Source: CAZEVY01 sp964515555
GTDB taxonomy: Bacteria > Acidobacteriota > Terriglobia > Bryobacterales > Bryobacteraceae
Direction of reading: 5' to 3'
Assembly (NCBI GenBank): GCA_964515555.1
Contig: CAZEVY010000025.1
Coordinates: 1-55,105 of the forward strand
Length of the DNA: 55,105 nt
The translations under genes were made by a program, and so were the position numbers. This document shows, piece after piece, positions 1 through 11,915 of the stretch. Numbering within the stretch: the first letter of the stretch is position 1; every line of letters starts with the position of its first letter. The notes under the pieces were generated by a model that did no database searches, had not been told where the DNA came from, and saw only the letters and a program-made list of their open reading frames with translations.

Positions 1-4
1 TAAG

Positions 5-80
5 TGGAGCTGGCGGAGGGATTTGAACCCCCGACCCTCTGATTACAAATCAGATGCTCTACCAACTGAGCTACGCCAGC
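5..80 (-). tRNA. tRNA-Thr (anticodon TGT)
   Basis: On the minus strand this folds as a full cloverleaf. The acceptor stem GCTGGCG pairs with CGCCAGC, the D arm is GCTC/GAGC, and the anticodon stem TCTGA/TCAGA carries loop TTTGTAA, which reads TGT and so decodes ACA threonine. The T arm contains TTCAAAT. The discriminator base is followed by an encoded CCA (positions 7 to 5), giving 76 nt. It is transcribed away from the window, and the 217 bases between it and the first protein gene show no other gene. Confidence 0.97.
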
Positions 81-297
81 CGAATTGGGGTTAGTATCCG
101 GTGGAGATGCCGGACACGCCGCCTGACGTGATCAATATAGCATGGCGCCGCCGCAGCCCGGCGAGGGTGAGGCAGGGCGCCTCAAATGCGTGTCCGGGCA
201 CCACAAGCGGCGTACGATACGGAGTCTTAAGGCCTTATTCTTCAATGACTCTCATTAGGTACGGCGAATGCACGGCGGTATGATGGAGCTGCCGTTC

Positions 298-816
298 ATG
301 CTGCGCCCAACCGTCGCCCTCGTCCTCGCTGGCGGACTCGCCGCCGCGACGCTCGAGTACCTTTCGCTCGACCAGATGGCTCGCAAGTCGACCCTGATCG
401 TACGCGGGCGCGTGGCCGGGTCGACGACGCTGCAACGTGGGTCGGTGCTCTACACGATGTACCAGGTCGAGGTGCTCGACCGCTGGAAAGGATCGCCTCT
501 CGGCCAGGTCTCGGTGGCGGTGCCGGGCGGCGTATCGGAGGGCGCGCGGCAGACGTTCTCGGGAGCGCCGAAGCTGGCCGCGGGCCGTGAATACGTATTC
601 TTCCTGTGGGCCGGACGCAGCGCGATGAACCAGGTGATGGGCCTCTCGCAAGGCGTCTTCGACATCGAGCGCGGCACGCAGGGCGCCTTCGCGCTGCGCG
701 CACCCTCGAGCGAGACCATGCTGGACGCCTCGGGCCGGACGGTGCAGGACGAAGCCGTGCGGATTCCGCTGGCCGACCTGAAGGCGCTGGTCGAGCGCGC
801 CCTTGTCGAGAAATGA
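298..816 (+). CDS. Small secreted protein of unknown function
   Basis: 172 residues. The ATG at 298 is chosen because GGAG lies at 285-288, nine bases upstream, and because it begins directly with a signal peptide (Leu/Val/Ala-rich, residues 1-20). Earlier in-frame ATGs at 268, 280 and 283 lack a ribosome site. The mature part is beta-rich and soluble with no cysteines, and I recognise no catalytic motif. Its stop is 13 bases before the start of the matrixin-type protease, so the two are very likely co-transcribed, and it could be a partner, chaperone or inhibitor of that protease. That role is inferred from position only. Confidence 0.75.
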   Translation: MLRPTVALVLAGGLAAATLEYLSLDQMARKSTLIVRGRVAGSTTLQRGSVLYTMYQVEVLDRWKGSPLGQVSVAVPGGVSEGARQTFSGAPKLAAGREYVFFLWAGRSAMNQVMGLSQGVFDIERGTQGAFALRAPSSETMLDASGRTVQDEAVRIPLADLKALVERALVEK

Positions 817-829
817 CGGAGAAATGACG

Positions 830-3346
830 ATGAGGCGGAGGAGCTGGCTGCGTTTCGCGACGGCGTCGCTCGCCGCCGTCTCGGCCGCCAGCGGCTACTA
901 CCACTTCGTCCACTTCCCGGCGAGGAGCGGGCCCTCGGTTCCGGTGCTCGAGAAGTTCGATCTCGAGGCGCTTCCCAACCGGACGGTCCACTTCTTCATC
1001 TCCGAGTACGGGCCGGCCCAACTGGCGCCGGGCGACAGCCTGACGGCGCTGGCGAGTCAGATTCGCCTGGCGGCGAAGTCCTGGAACGACGTCGAGAGCT
1101 CCGAGCTGCGCGTCGCCTTCGGAGGCTTCGCGATTCCCGACACCCCGCACTCGACGCCCATCATCGACGTGGTGTTCGACGAGGTGCCGCCGGGCCTCAT
1201 CGCCCTGGGCGGGCCGACGGCGCGCGCCGAGGCGGTGGCGCGGCCGAACGGGATGTTCATCCCGATCAGCCGCTCGGTGGTGGTGCTGGACCGCAATCTC
1301 AGCCAGACGCTGAGTTTCTCGGAAGGATTCTTCCTCTCCCTGGTGCACGAGTTCGGACACGCCCTGGGCTTGCAGCACACCATGACTTCAAGCGTGATGT
1401 CGACCAGCCTGACGCGGGCCACCACCAAGGCGCGCCCGCTGGCGGCCGACGACGTCGCCGGGATTTCCATCCTCTATCCGACGGCGAGGTTTCTGGCGTC
1501 CACCGGCAGCATCACCGGCCGCGTGACGATGAACGGCCTAAGCGTCAACGGCGCGTCGGTGATGGCGATCTCGCCGCAGACGGTGGCCATCAGCACGCTC
1601 TCGAATCCCGACGGGAGTTACCGCATCGAGGGGCTGCCGCAGGGGTCCTACTACGTGATCGTGCACCCGCTGCCGCCGCCGTTTCCGAGCGAGCAGTCGC
1701 CGGCCAACATCGTGCTGGCGCGCGACGCCGACGGCCGGCCCATTGCGGTGACGGAGCCGTTCGAGACGCATTTCTATCCCGGGGTGAAGGATCCGGCGCA
1801 GGCCTCCACCGTCAACGTGACCAGCGGGGCGGTGGCCGAAGGCGTGCATTTCCGGGTGACGCGGCGGACGCAACTGGCGGTTTACGCCGTGCAGACCTAC
1901 AGCTTTCCCGGCCAGTCGGCGATCAACCCGGCCTACGTGGCCATCGGCGGGCCGCGCCCGTTCCTGGTGGCGGCGGGCATCGGGCTGACGGCCAACGGCG
2001 CGGCTTCCCCGACGCTGGGCGTTTCGGTGCTGGGAGGCGCGGCCTTCGTGCCGGTGAACGGCGTGCGGGCCTATCCGCTGGACACGCGCTACCTTCAAGT
2101 CGATTTCCAGTTCACCCCGTTCGTCGCCGAGGGCGCGCGGCACCTGCTGTTCACCACCGCCAACGATCTCTACGTGCGGCCCGCCGGCCTGTTCCTCTCC
2201 GATAAGGCCCCTCCGCTGATCTCGGCTTTGGCGCCGGTGAACGGCTCGGGACTGGTGGCGCTCACGGGAACCAACCTGACCGCCGATACGCGCGTTCTGT
2301 TCGACGGGGCGGCGGGCGCTGTGCGCGGACTCGACGAGACCGGCCGGCTCCTGGTGGCGCCGCCGGCGGCCCCGGCCGGGCATCGCGCGGCCGTGGTGGC
2401 GCTGAACGCCGACGGGCAGAGTTCGCTGTTCCTTCAGGCCTCCAACCCGGTGTTTCACGACTACCCGGCGGGCGAAGCGCCGGCGTTCACCATCGAGCCG
2501 GCGTCACTGCCGGCCGGAGTCGACGCCATGGTGGAGATCGCGGGCTCGGCGGCGGGCTTCGTCGAGGGACAGACGCTGATCGGCTTCGGGACGCCTGACG
2601 TTCGGGTGCGGCGCGTGTGGGTGATCGGTCCGGCGCGCGTGCTCGCCAACGTGTCGGTGTCGCCGGAGGTGAGCCGCCGGTCGTATCCGGTGACGGTGGC
2701 GAGCGGCCTGGCGCTGCTGAAGCATTCCAACGAATTCCAGGCGCTGGCGCCCAGCGCGACGCAGCTCAGCTTCCAGCTTCCGGCTCTCGACGCGGTGACC
2801 GGTGAGGCGGCCGTGCGCGTGGGCGCGCAGGTGCGCGTGCGAGTGGCGAATCTCCCCGATCCGGCGCCGGTCGGACTCCAGATGAGCCTGAACGACCGTC
2901 CGGTGTCGGTCTCGGCGGCGGGCGGTTTCGTGACGTTTCGCGTTCCCACCAACATGGCGCTCGGTCCGGCGGTGCTGCGGATGATCGCCGGCGCCGACAC
3001 GGCGCTCCCGGTGGTCCTGCACATCGAGGCGGCGCAGCCCGTGATTCTGGCGGTGACGGCGTCGAACGGCGCTGTCGGCCCGACGCGGCCGGCGGCGGCG
3101 GGCGAGCAGCTCACGGTGACCACCAACGGCCTGGGCGAGGCGGGCGCGACGATCGCGCCGGCGCGAGTGAAGGTGATCGTGGGCGGCATCGAGCACGAGG
3201 CCGTCAAGGTGACGTCGCTCAGCCCCCTGTCGGCGACTCACGAAGTGCAGTTCGTCCTGGGATGGCCGGTGGCCTCCGGTCCGCAGACGATGGTGGTGAC
3301 GATCGACGGGCGCCCCTCGGCGGCCTTCACGATGCCGGTGCGGTAG
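830..3346 (+). CDS. Secreted matrixin-like zinc metalloprotease with CarboxypepD_reg and IPT-like domains
   Basis: 838 residues from ATG 830, which has GGAG eight bases upstream; the frame is open back to a TTG at 803. Residues 1-25 resemble an export signal. The metzincin zinc motif HEFGHALGLQH lies at residues 173-183, with Glu174 as general base, followed within about ten residues by an SVMS Met-turn, so the catalytic domain looks intact. Residues about 227-300 resemble a carboxypeptidase regulatory-like domain (GRV...GSYRIEGLPQGSYYV). The remaining 500 residues contain repeated beta-sandwich (IPT/TIG-type) segments. It is expected to act outside the cytoplasm on proteins. It follows the secreted protein at 298-816 as a two-gene unit. 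Confidence 0.85.
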   Translation: MRRRSWLRFATASLAAVSAASGYYHFVHFPARSGPSVPVLEKFDLEALPNRTVHFFISEYGPAQLAPGDSLTALASQIRLAAKSWNDVESSELRVAFGGFAIPDTPHSTPIIDVVFDEVPPGLIALGGPTARAEAVARPNGMFIPISRSVVVLDRNLSQTLSFSEGFFLSLVHEFGHALGLQHTMTSSVMSTSLTRATTKARPLAADDVAGISILYPTARFLASTGSITGRVTMNGLSVNGASVMAISPQTVAISTLSNPDGSYRIEGLPQGSYYVIVHPLPPPFPSEQSPANIVLARDADGRPIAVTEPFETHFYPGVKDPAQASTVNVTSGAVAEGVHFRVTRRTQLAVYAVQTYSFPGQSAINPAYVAIGGPRPFLVAAGIGLTANGAASPTLGVSVLGGAAFVPVNGVRAYPLDTRYLQVDFQFTPFVAEGARHLLFTTANDLYVRPAGLFLSDKAPPLISALAPVNGSGLVALTGTNLTADTRVLFDGAAGAVRGLDETGRLLVAPPAAPAGHRAAVVALNADGQSSLFLQASNPVFHDYPAGEAPAFTIEPASLPAGVDAMVEIAGSAAGFVEGQTLIGFGTPDVRVRRVWVIGPARVLANVSVSPEVSRRSYPVTVASGLALLKHSNEFQALAPSATQLSFQLPALDAVTGEAAVRVGAQVRVRVANLPDPAPVGLQMSLNDRPVSVSAAGGFVTFRVPTNMALGPAVLRMIAGADTALPVVLHIEAAQPVILAVTASNGAVGPTRPAAAGEQLTVTTNGLGEAGATIAPARVKVIVGGIEHEAVKVTSLSPLSATHEVQFVLGWPVASGPQTMVVTIDGRPSAAFTMPVR

Positions 3347-3357
3347 CGGAGTTTGCT

Positions 3358-3388
3358 CTTACCGAGCCGCGCGCGTGAGCGAGCGGTC
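3358..3388 (+). repeat. Dispersed short repeat family R1, copy A (31-nt subtype)
   Basis: Plus-strand copy with core GAGCCGCG and end GAGCGGTC. It shares the 31-nt form with copy D at 44179-44209 (middle GTGAGC). It lies just after the metalloprotease stop, in the convergent gap before the lipocalin-like genes. Four further copies occur in the window. Confidence 0.7.
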
Positions 3389-3409
3389 CGGCAGAGTCAC
3401 TAACCGCGC

Positions 3410-3874
3410 CTACTGTTTCTCCAGCACGATCCGGATATCGACGCCCCCGTCGGCGCCCGAGATGTTGAGGTTCGCCGTCAGCGTCTTGCCGCCCTCCGAC
3501 AAGGCCCAGGTCTCCTTCACGTCCATCGGGCCGCCGCCGAAGTCGCGTTTGTAGGAAACCACCAGCTTTTCGCCGTCCCACTTGGTGGTGCCCTTCAGTT
3601 CCGTTCCGCGGAGGACGTTGGTCCACTCCTTGCCGTCGGTGGTGTACTTGAGCTCGACCTTCACCTCGCCCTGCGGCCCCTTCTGAACGACCTGGATCTC
3701 CATGTTCGGTTCGGTGTGCTTGATGGCGCGCGTGTAGGTCTCCGGCGCGGGCACCGGACCCCAGTCGCTGCGGGCGGCGTTCATCTTCCAATCGCCGGTG
3801 AAGTTGGGCGCGGCCTGGGCGGCTGCGCACAGGATCGTCAGGGCCAGGGCGAGCCTGGCGGATCGGTTGGTCAT
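3410..3874 (-). CDS. Secreted lipocalin-like protein, paralogue 2
   Basis: 154 residues with a clear signal peptide (residues 1-21, ending AQA). The mature start PNFTGDWKMN and the alternating beta pattern resemble small lipocalin-like secreted domains; no ligand residues can be assigned. It is a tandem paralogue of the gene at 3896-4354. Both share a mature opening of the form APNF-G-WKMN, a Gly-Pro-Pro-Ala-Pro-Glu-like segment around residue 42, a Tyr-x-Thr/Ser-Thr-Asp-Gly-Lys-Glu segment near residue 78, and the C-terminal Leu-x-Glu-Lys-Gln. The two are separated by 21 bases and read in the same direction, so an operon formed by local duplication is likely. Function unknown. Confidence 0.8.
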   Translation of the reverse strand: MTNRSARLALALTILCAAAQAAPNFTGDWKMNAARSDWGPVPAPETYTRAIKHTEPNMEIQVVQKGPQGEVKVELKYTTDGKEWTNVLRGTELKGTTKWDGEKLVVSYKRDFGGGPMDVKETWALSEGGKTLTANLNISGADGGVDIRIVLEKQ

Positions 3875-3895
3875 CGAAAGAACCTCCGGAATGGT

Positions 3896-4354
3896 CTACT
3901 GTTTCTCGAACAGAAGCGTCTGCTCGACTTCGCCCATGGCGCTGGTGAACTTGCGGAGCATCGTGAAGGACTTCTTGTCCTCGCCCATGGTCCATTTGTC
4001 GTCGATGGTCACATCGTTGCCGCCGAACTGGGCCTTCGTGACGACGCGCAGCGATTCGCCTTCCCACTTGGCGACGCTCCTGGCCTCGTTGTCGCGGATC
4101 TTGTTGGCGGTCTCCTTGCCGTCGGTCGAGTAGTTAAATGTGAACGTGAACTCTCCCTGTTGGCCGACCTGGGTGTTCTCGACAGTCAATGCCGGGTCTT
4201 CGTGCTTGATCTTCGAAGTGAACTTCTCCGGCGCCGGGAACGGACCGTAGGTGCTCTTGGCGACGTTCATCTTCCATTCGCCGGCGAAATTCGGCGCGGC
4301 GAAGGCGATCGCGGCGGCCAGCGCGAACGCGAGGCCCAGTCGGAAGGTTTTCAT
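3896..4354 (-). CDS. Secreted lipocalin-like protein, paralogue 1
   Basis: 152 residues. Signal peptide at residues 1-20 (KTFRLGLAFALAAAIAFA), then the same WKMN opening and KHEDP and DGKE segments as its downstream tandem copy. It is first in the two-gene unit and diverges from the LysR regulator at 4493 across 138 bases, so the two could share a regulatory region. The regulator's effect on this pair is only inference. No enzymatic motif is visible. Confidence 0.8.
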   Translation of the reverse strand: MKTFRLGLAFALAAAIAFAAPNFAGEWKMNVAKSTYGPFPAPEKFTSKIKHEDPALTVENTQVGQQGEFTFTFNYSTDGKETANKIRDNEARSVAKWEGESLRVVTKAQFGGNDVTIDDKWTMGEDKKSFTMLRKFTSAMGEVEQTLLFEKQ

Positions 4355-4462
4355 ATAGGCGAGTATAGCGCCGAATCCGCGACGCCTCCATTAAAGTCGA
4401 TACACGATCCGAAGCGTTCTTCGAGGGCGGCCACATAACGGCTAACTTCGCGCTTCCCTGAA

Positions 4463-4490
4463 GATAAGTCGGCCTTATGATAAGCTGGCC
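4463..4490. promoter_or_regulatory. Candidate LysR-type operator just before the regulator start
   Basis: Two near-identical 14-base units, GATAAGTCGGCCTT and GATAAGCTGGCCTC, follow each other. Together they make an imperfect palindrome, GGCC-TTAT-G-ATAA-..-GGCC (4471-4490), ending two bases before the GTG start at 4493. A dyad with TTAT/ATAA arms touching the start is a plausible autoregulatory site for the LysR protein. No binding evidence is visible beyond symmetry. Confidence 0.4.
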
Positions 4491-4492
4491 TC

Positions 4493-5383
4493 GTGACGCT
4501 TGGCCAGCTCAAGCTTTTCAAAGACATCGCGCAGACACGCAGCATGAGCCGTGGCGCGGCGATGAACGAGGTGAGCCAGTCCGCCGCGAGCCAGCACGTG
4601 CAGGAGATCGAGCGGCAGCTCGAGACCGGGCTGCTCGACCGGTCGCGCCGCCCGCTGGTCCTCACACCCGCCGGTGAGCTCTACCTCGCCTTCTGCCGCG
4701 ATGCGGTGGCGCGCAAGGACGAGTTCGACGCCGACCTGGCGCGCCTCAAAGGCAAGGTGGAGGGCGCCGTGCGCGTCGCGTCGATCTACTCGGTGGGACT
4801 TTCGGAGATGTCGCAGCTCGAAGGCGCGTTCACGCTGCGGTACCCGGACGCCGACCTGCGCGTCGACTACCTGCGTCCGGAAAAAGTCTACCTGGCGGTC
4901 CTGGAGGATCGCGCGGACCTGGGACTGATCAGCTACCCCGAGCCTGGCAAGGAGATCAAGGTGATCCCCTGGCGCCGCGAGCGCATGGTGGTGGCCGTGG
5001 CGCCCGAGCACGAGCTCGCGCGGCGGCCGGCGCTGACGCCGGAGGAGTTGAACGGGCAGGACTTCGTGGGCTTCGACGAGGACCTGCCGATCAGCCGCGA
5101 CGTGGGACGCTACCTGCGCGACCACAACGTCGAGGTGAATCGCGTGATGCACTTCGACAATATCCAGACCATGAAGGAGGCGGTGGTGCTGGGATCGGGC
5201 TTCAGCATCATGCCGGAGCGCATCCTCGCCGCCGACGTGGAACAGGGGCGGCTGACCGCGATACCGCTGGGCGCCCCGGAGCTGTTCCGGCCGCTGGGCA
5301 TCATCCACCGGAAGAAGAAGAGGTTCAACCGGGCCGCGCAAATGTTCCTTCAGTTGCTCCGCGAGGAGCCGGCGCCCGGATGA
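4493..5383 (+). CDS. LysR-family transcriptional regulator
   Basis: 296 residues, GTG start. The N-terminal winged helix-turn-helix (residues 1-65: LGQLKLFKDIAQTRSMSRGA, then SQSAASQHVQEIERQLETGL) is classic LTTR. Residues about 90-290 form a type-2 periplasmic-binding-protein-like effector domain. Length is typical of the family. The stop overlaps the next start as ATGA (5380-5383), so it is translationally coupled to a polysaccharide deacetylase and then an acetyltransferase, which are likely its operon and perhaps its targets. The inducer cannot be predicted. Confidence 0.9.
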   Translation: MTLGQLKLFKDIAQTRSMSRGAAMNEVSQSAASQHVQEIERQLETGLLDRSRRPLVLTPAGELYLAFCRDAVARKDEFDADLARLKGKVEGAVRVASIYSVGLSEMSQLEGAFTLRYPDADLRVDYLRPEKVYLAVLEDRADLGLISYPEPGKEIKVIPWRRERMVVAVAPEHELARRPALTPEELNGQDFVGFDEDLPISRDVGRYLRDHNVEVNRVMHFDNIQTMKEAVVLGSGFSIMPERILAADVEQGRLTAIPLGAPELFRPLGIIHRKKKRFNRAAQMFLQLLREEPAPG

Positions 5384-6234
5384 GCGGCGCCCGTCCCCGG
5401 GCAGTCGTGCACGTCGATCTCGACGGCGCCGCCGACATTTTCTACGCGCACGGCTGGCCCCACCCCTACGGCGACGATCCGCTGTACGAAAGCGGCCTGC
5501 GCAACACCCTGGCGCTGCTGGCGCACAACGGCGTTTCGGCGACGCTGTTCACCATCGCCAGCAGCCTGGACGACCCCGCCAAACTCGCCCTGGTCCGCGA
5601 GGCCACGCGCCAGGGCCACGAAATCGCGTCGCACTCGGCGACCCACGCCTCGCTGGTGGCGTTGACGCGGGACCAGAAGCGGCACGAGATCGCCGCCAGC
5701 CGCGCGAGCATCGGGAACGCGCTCGGGGTGACTGTGCGCGGATTCCGCGCCCCCGGCTACGCGATTGACCGCGAGTGCCTGGAGCTCCTCGACGAGGCCG
5801 GCTACCAGTACGACTCGTCGGCCTTCCCGACGCCGCTCTACGCGCGCCGACTGGCGGCGCCGGTCGAGAGGCTGCTCGCGCCGCATCGGCCGCTGGCCGG
5901 CCGGGAGCTGATCGAGCTGCCGCTGCCCGACCATCGTCCGTCGCCGGTGCCGTTCAGTCCCAGCTACGCGCTGTTGTTGGGCGAGCGATACTTCCGCTGG
6001 GGCGTCGAGCGCCACCTCCGCGGCGGCCGGCCGCTGGCGATGCTGTTCCACCTGACCGATCTCGCCGATCCGATGCCTCGCGAGCGCCTGCGCGGGTTCG
6101 CGCCGCGCCTCTACACGCTCTCTCTGCTTTCGGCGCGGACCAAGCGCGAGCGCTGCCAGCGTATGCTGGATATCGTGAGGGAACGCTACGAGATCGTCCC
6201 GACCGCCGATGTGCTGCGGGAGATCGCCGGTTGA
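5380..6234 (+). CDS. Polysaccharide deacetylase (NodB/CE4 homology)
   Basis: 284 residues, ATG overlapping the LysR stop by four bases. CE4 motifs are visible: DLD (residues 13-15, motif 1), SHSATH (84-89, metal-binding His pair), RAPGY (123-127, motif 3), and a late HLTD segment near residue 226 for motif 5. There is no signal peptide, so a cytoplasmic place is predicted. Family members remove N- or O-acetyl groups from carbohydrate polymers or lipid-linked sugars, and the cytoplasmic form fits a glycolipid or precursor substrate. It is followed by a TTGA-coupled acyltransferase-like gene. Confidence 0.88.
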   Translation: MSGARPRAVVHVDLDGAADIFYAHGWPHPYGDDPLYESGLRNTLALLAHNGVSATLFTIASSLDDPAKLALVREATRQGHEIASHSATHASLVALTRDQKRHEIAASRASIGNALGVTVRGFRAPGYAIDRECLELLDEAGYQYDSSAFPTPLYARRLAAPVERLLAPHRPLAGRELIELPLPDHRPSPVPFSPSYALLLGERYFRWGVERHLRGGRPLAMLFHLTDLADPMPRERLRGFAPRLYTLSLLSARTKRERCQRMLDIVRERYEIVPTADVLREIAG

Positions 6235-6869
6235 TCGAGTTCCTGAATCCGGAGAACCAACAGGACGTCGGCGACGTCGCGGAGCTCTACGAGAAACACC
6301 TGGCCGACAGCCCGGTGGTGCTGCTCGGTCCGTGGTTCCTGCGGGAGTTCTACTACAGCTCGCTGGTCGCCGAAGGACTGGTCGGCGTGCTCTTCTATCG
6401 CGTGAACGGCCGCGTGGCGGCGTTCCTTTCCTACACACGCCGGCCCGGCGACTTCATCGGGCTCGGCGCGCGGCGGCGTCCGCTCCGTCTGTGCTGGACG
6501 ATGCTCAAGAGCGTCGTGATGCGGCCGCGTTTGATCCGTTCGATTCTCGAGGCGGCCCGCTATGTCTCCCGGCGCGGCGGCGACAGCGGGCGGTTGTTCG
6601 GCGAAGGGTTGGCCGAAGCGCTCTCGCTGGTGGTGCCGCCCGAGCACCAGAAGCTGGTCCCACCGGGAGGCAAGAGCCGCCTTACCTTTCGGCTGGTTGA
6701 GGCGTTGGCGGAGCACCTGCGGAAGGAGGGCGTGACGCGCGTGCTCTACCCGGTGGAGCCTCGCAACGTATCTTCCTGCCTGCTGTTCAACAGCCTGGGC
6801 TGCGACATGGAGAAATCGGTGTACGCGGGGAAGACGGTGTATCTCTACACGCACCAGATCGACGCGTAG
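6231..6869 (+). CDS. GNAT-like N-acetyltransferase family protein
   Basis: 212 residues from TTG 6231, overlapping the deacetylase stop as TTGA; no better start keeps the N-terminal domain. The layout (N-terminal ELYEKHLADSP helix, a central basic segment, then a C-terminal helix-strand module ending in an aromatic Tyr-Thr-His strand) resembles GNAT-type acyltransferases seen next to sugar-modifying genes. The acetyl-CoA loop is not a textbook Q/RxxGxG/A, so the call is tentative. Coupling to a deacetylase suggests both act on the same acetylated compound. Confidence 0.6.
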   Translation: MIEFLNPENQQDVGDVAELYEKHLADSPVVLLGPWFLREFYYSSLVAEGLVGVLFYRVNGRVAAFLSYTRRPGDFIGLGARRRPLRLCWTMLKSVVMRPRLIRSILEAARYVSRRGGDSGRLFGEGLAEALSLVVPPEHQKLVPPGGKSRLTFRLVEALAEHLRKEGVTRVLYPVEPRNVSSCLLFNSLGCDMEKSVYAGKTVYLYTHQIDA

Positions 6870-6870
6870 C

Positions 6871-6894
6871 GGTGCCGCGCTGGAGTGCGGCGCC
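6871..6894. repeat. Hairpin repeat family R3, copy 1, between convergent genes
   Basis: GGTGCCGCG and TGCGGCGCC pair around the loop CTGGAG, with two G-T wobbles. It fills the 25-base gap between the convergent acetyltransferase and EamA genes. There is no T tract, so factor-independent termination is uncertain. The core GTGC-GCGCTGGAG-GC-GC-GCCTCA recurs at 51808-51832. Confidence 0.5.
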
Positions 6895-7791
6895 TCAGAG
6901 TCGTTGGCGCGATCCGGCCCGCTTCACCAGCGCCACGCCCGCCAGAATCACCGCCAGCGCGGCCATCTCGCGCCGGCCGAACGGCTCGCGATACATCCAC
7001 CATCCCAGCGCCGCCGCGACCACCGGGTTCACGTACGTGTATACCGACACCAGCGCCACCGGCAGGCGCTCCAGCGCGATCACATAACAGGTGTAGCCGA
7101 CGATGGAGCCGAAGATCGCCAGGTAGACGATGGCGGTGGCGCCGCGCGCCGACCACTCGACCGGCCGCGACGGTACGATCAGCGCCAGCGGCAGAAAGGC
7201 CAGCCCGGCGGCCAGTTGCTGAATCGCGCCCGAGACCACCGGGTGCACCGCGCCGGCGCGGCGCTTCTGGAGAATCGACCCCAGACTCCAGCCCGCGCCG
7301 CCGACCTGCAACACCCAGAACCCGCGCCAGACATTGCCTCCAAGGCCTTCGGCGATCGCGCCCGGCGCCACCAGAATCGCCGCGCCGCCGAGACCGATCG
7401 CCATGCCCGCCAGCGTCGGCGCGCGCAGCTTCTCGCCGCCCGGCACCAGCGCCTCCATGCCGACCATCCAGAACGGCCCCACCGCGACGAACAACGCCGC
7501 CAGGCTGCTGGGAATCCAGAGCTCGGAGAACGTCAGGCATCCGGCGCCGATTCCCAGGCCGATAATGCCGTTGCGCCCCACCGTCAACACGTCGCGCAGG
7601 CTGCCCAGGGGAAGCCGCAGTGCCAGGCAGGTCAACATCAGGATCGACCCCGAGAGCAGGAATCGCGAGGCCGTCAGCACCAGCGGCGGGAACGACTCCA
7701 GCGCGACGCGGATTCCCAGGTACGTGGTTCCCCAGAAGAAGCAAACGGAGGCTAGCGCCGCGTACGCGCCGGCCTGCGGGTGGCGGGTCAA
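6895..7791 (-). CDS. EamA/DMT-superfamily transporter
   Basis: 298 residues with ten hydrophobic segments in two five-helix halves, the standard EamA duplication. The first half begins YAALASVCFFWGTTYLGIRVAL. The second, after about residue 150, begins FWVLQVGGAGWSLGSI and ends AALAVILAGVALVKR. The length is normal. It is predicted to be an inner-membrane exporter or exchanger of small metabolites; the substrate cannot be read from sequence. It stands alone, convergent with the deacetylase operon and divergent from the tricorn-like gene. Confidence 0.9.
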   Translation of the reverse strand: MTRHPQAGAYAALASVCFFWGTTYLGIRVALESFPPLVLTASRFLLSGSILMLTCLALRLPLGSLRDVLTVGRNGIIGLGIGAGCLTFSELWIPSSLAALFVAVGPFWMVGMEALVPGGEKLRAPTLAGMAIGLGGAAILVAPGAIAEGLGGNVWRGFWVLQVGGAGWSLGSILQKRRAGAVHPVVSGAIQQLAAGLAFLPLALIVPSRPVEWSARGATAIVYLAIFGSIVGYTCYVIALERLPVALVSVYTYVNPVVAAALGWWMYREPFGRREMAALAVILAGVALVKRAGSRQRL

Positions 7792-7943
7792 TCCTCAGCG
7801 TAGCACCGGAGGCGCTCAGTCCCGGATCAGGAAGAACGTGCGCCAGCGCTTCGCCACCCCGCCGAATTGGAAAGATGTCGGAACCAAGCCAAAATCGAAC
7901 CCGTACCTTCCTTTCTCGATATACTGGCCGCCAGGAGACACCC

Positions 7944-11256
<3,313 letters not shown>

Positions 11257-11279
<23 letters not shown>

Positions 11280-11715
11280 TCTCGATCTTCGCCACGCCGA
11301 CCAGCTTCGCCACGCCGACCGTAGTGCGCGCCGGACGCGGTTCCGGGAAGTAGGTCGTGTAGACCGCGTTCATGCGCGGGAACAGCTCCATGTCGGTGAG
11401 GTAGACCTGCACCGCGACCACGTCGGCGAAGGTCATCCCGGCTTCCTTGAGGACCAGGCCGATGTTATCGAGCGTCTGACGCACCTCGGCCTCGAACTCG
11501 GCGGGGATCTGGCCGGTCGCGAGGTTCTGCCCGATCTGCCCGGCGACGTAGAGGGTCCCGTCGGCCAGGATTCCGGGGCTGAACGGCCGTCCCTTGGGGA
11601 ACTCCTTGGGATGGATGAGCTTCTTCTCGGCCAGGGCCAGGGTGGCGGAGGCGGCCACGAGGATCAGAGGGAGTACTACACGCGACATACTAGGGATAAT
11701 ACCTTGTCGTGACAT
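11257..11715 (-). CDS. RidA/YjgF/UK114-family protein with signal peptide
   Basis: 152 residues from ATG 11715, or 143 from ATG 11688, which starts directly on a hydrophobic export signal ending ALA. The body carries the family features: PFSPGI...YVAGQIG early, a central FADVVAVQVYLTD segment, and the C-terminal PARTTVGVAKL with the substrate-binding Arg. RidA enzymes hydrolyse reactive enamines/imines in the cytosol; an exported version is a recognised but little-studied variant. Its 3' end overlaps the tricorn-like gene by 23 bases tail to tail. Confidence 0.9.
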
Positions 11716-11915
11716 GGGCGTGGGTACCGGGTACCTCTGAGATCGGCCCGAGTACCATCGGGAGAATCACCCTATTTAGCTATTGCGAGCGCCGCCCGGC
11801 GACTGCAAACTGAAGCACCAATGAAACGCACCGCGATCGTAACGGGGACGATGACCCCCGGCGGAAGTTGGCCAAGGCGTTGCCAGGGCCGGCCGGGTGC
11901 GCGCGGGAGGATGGA

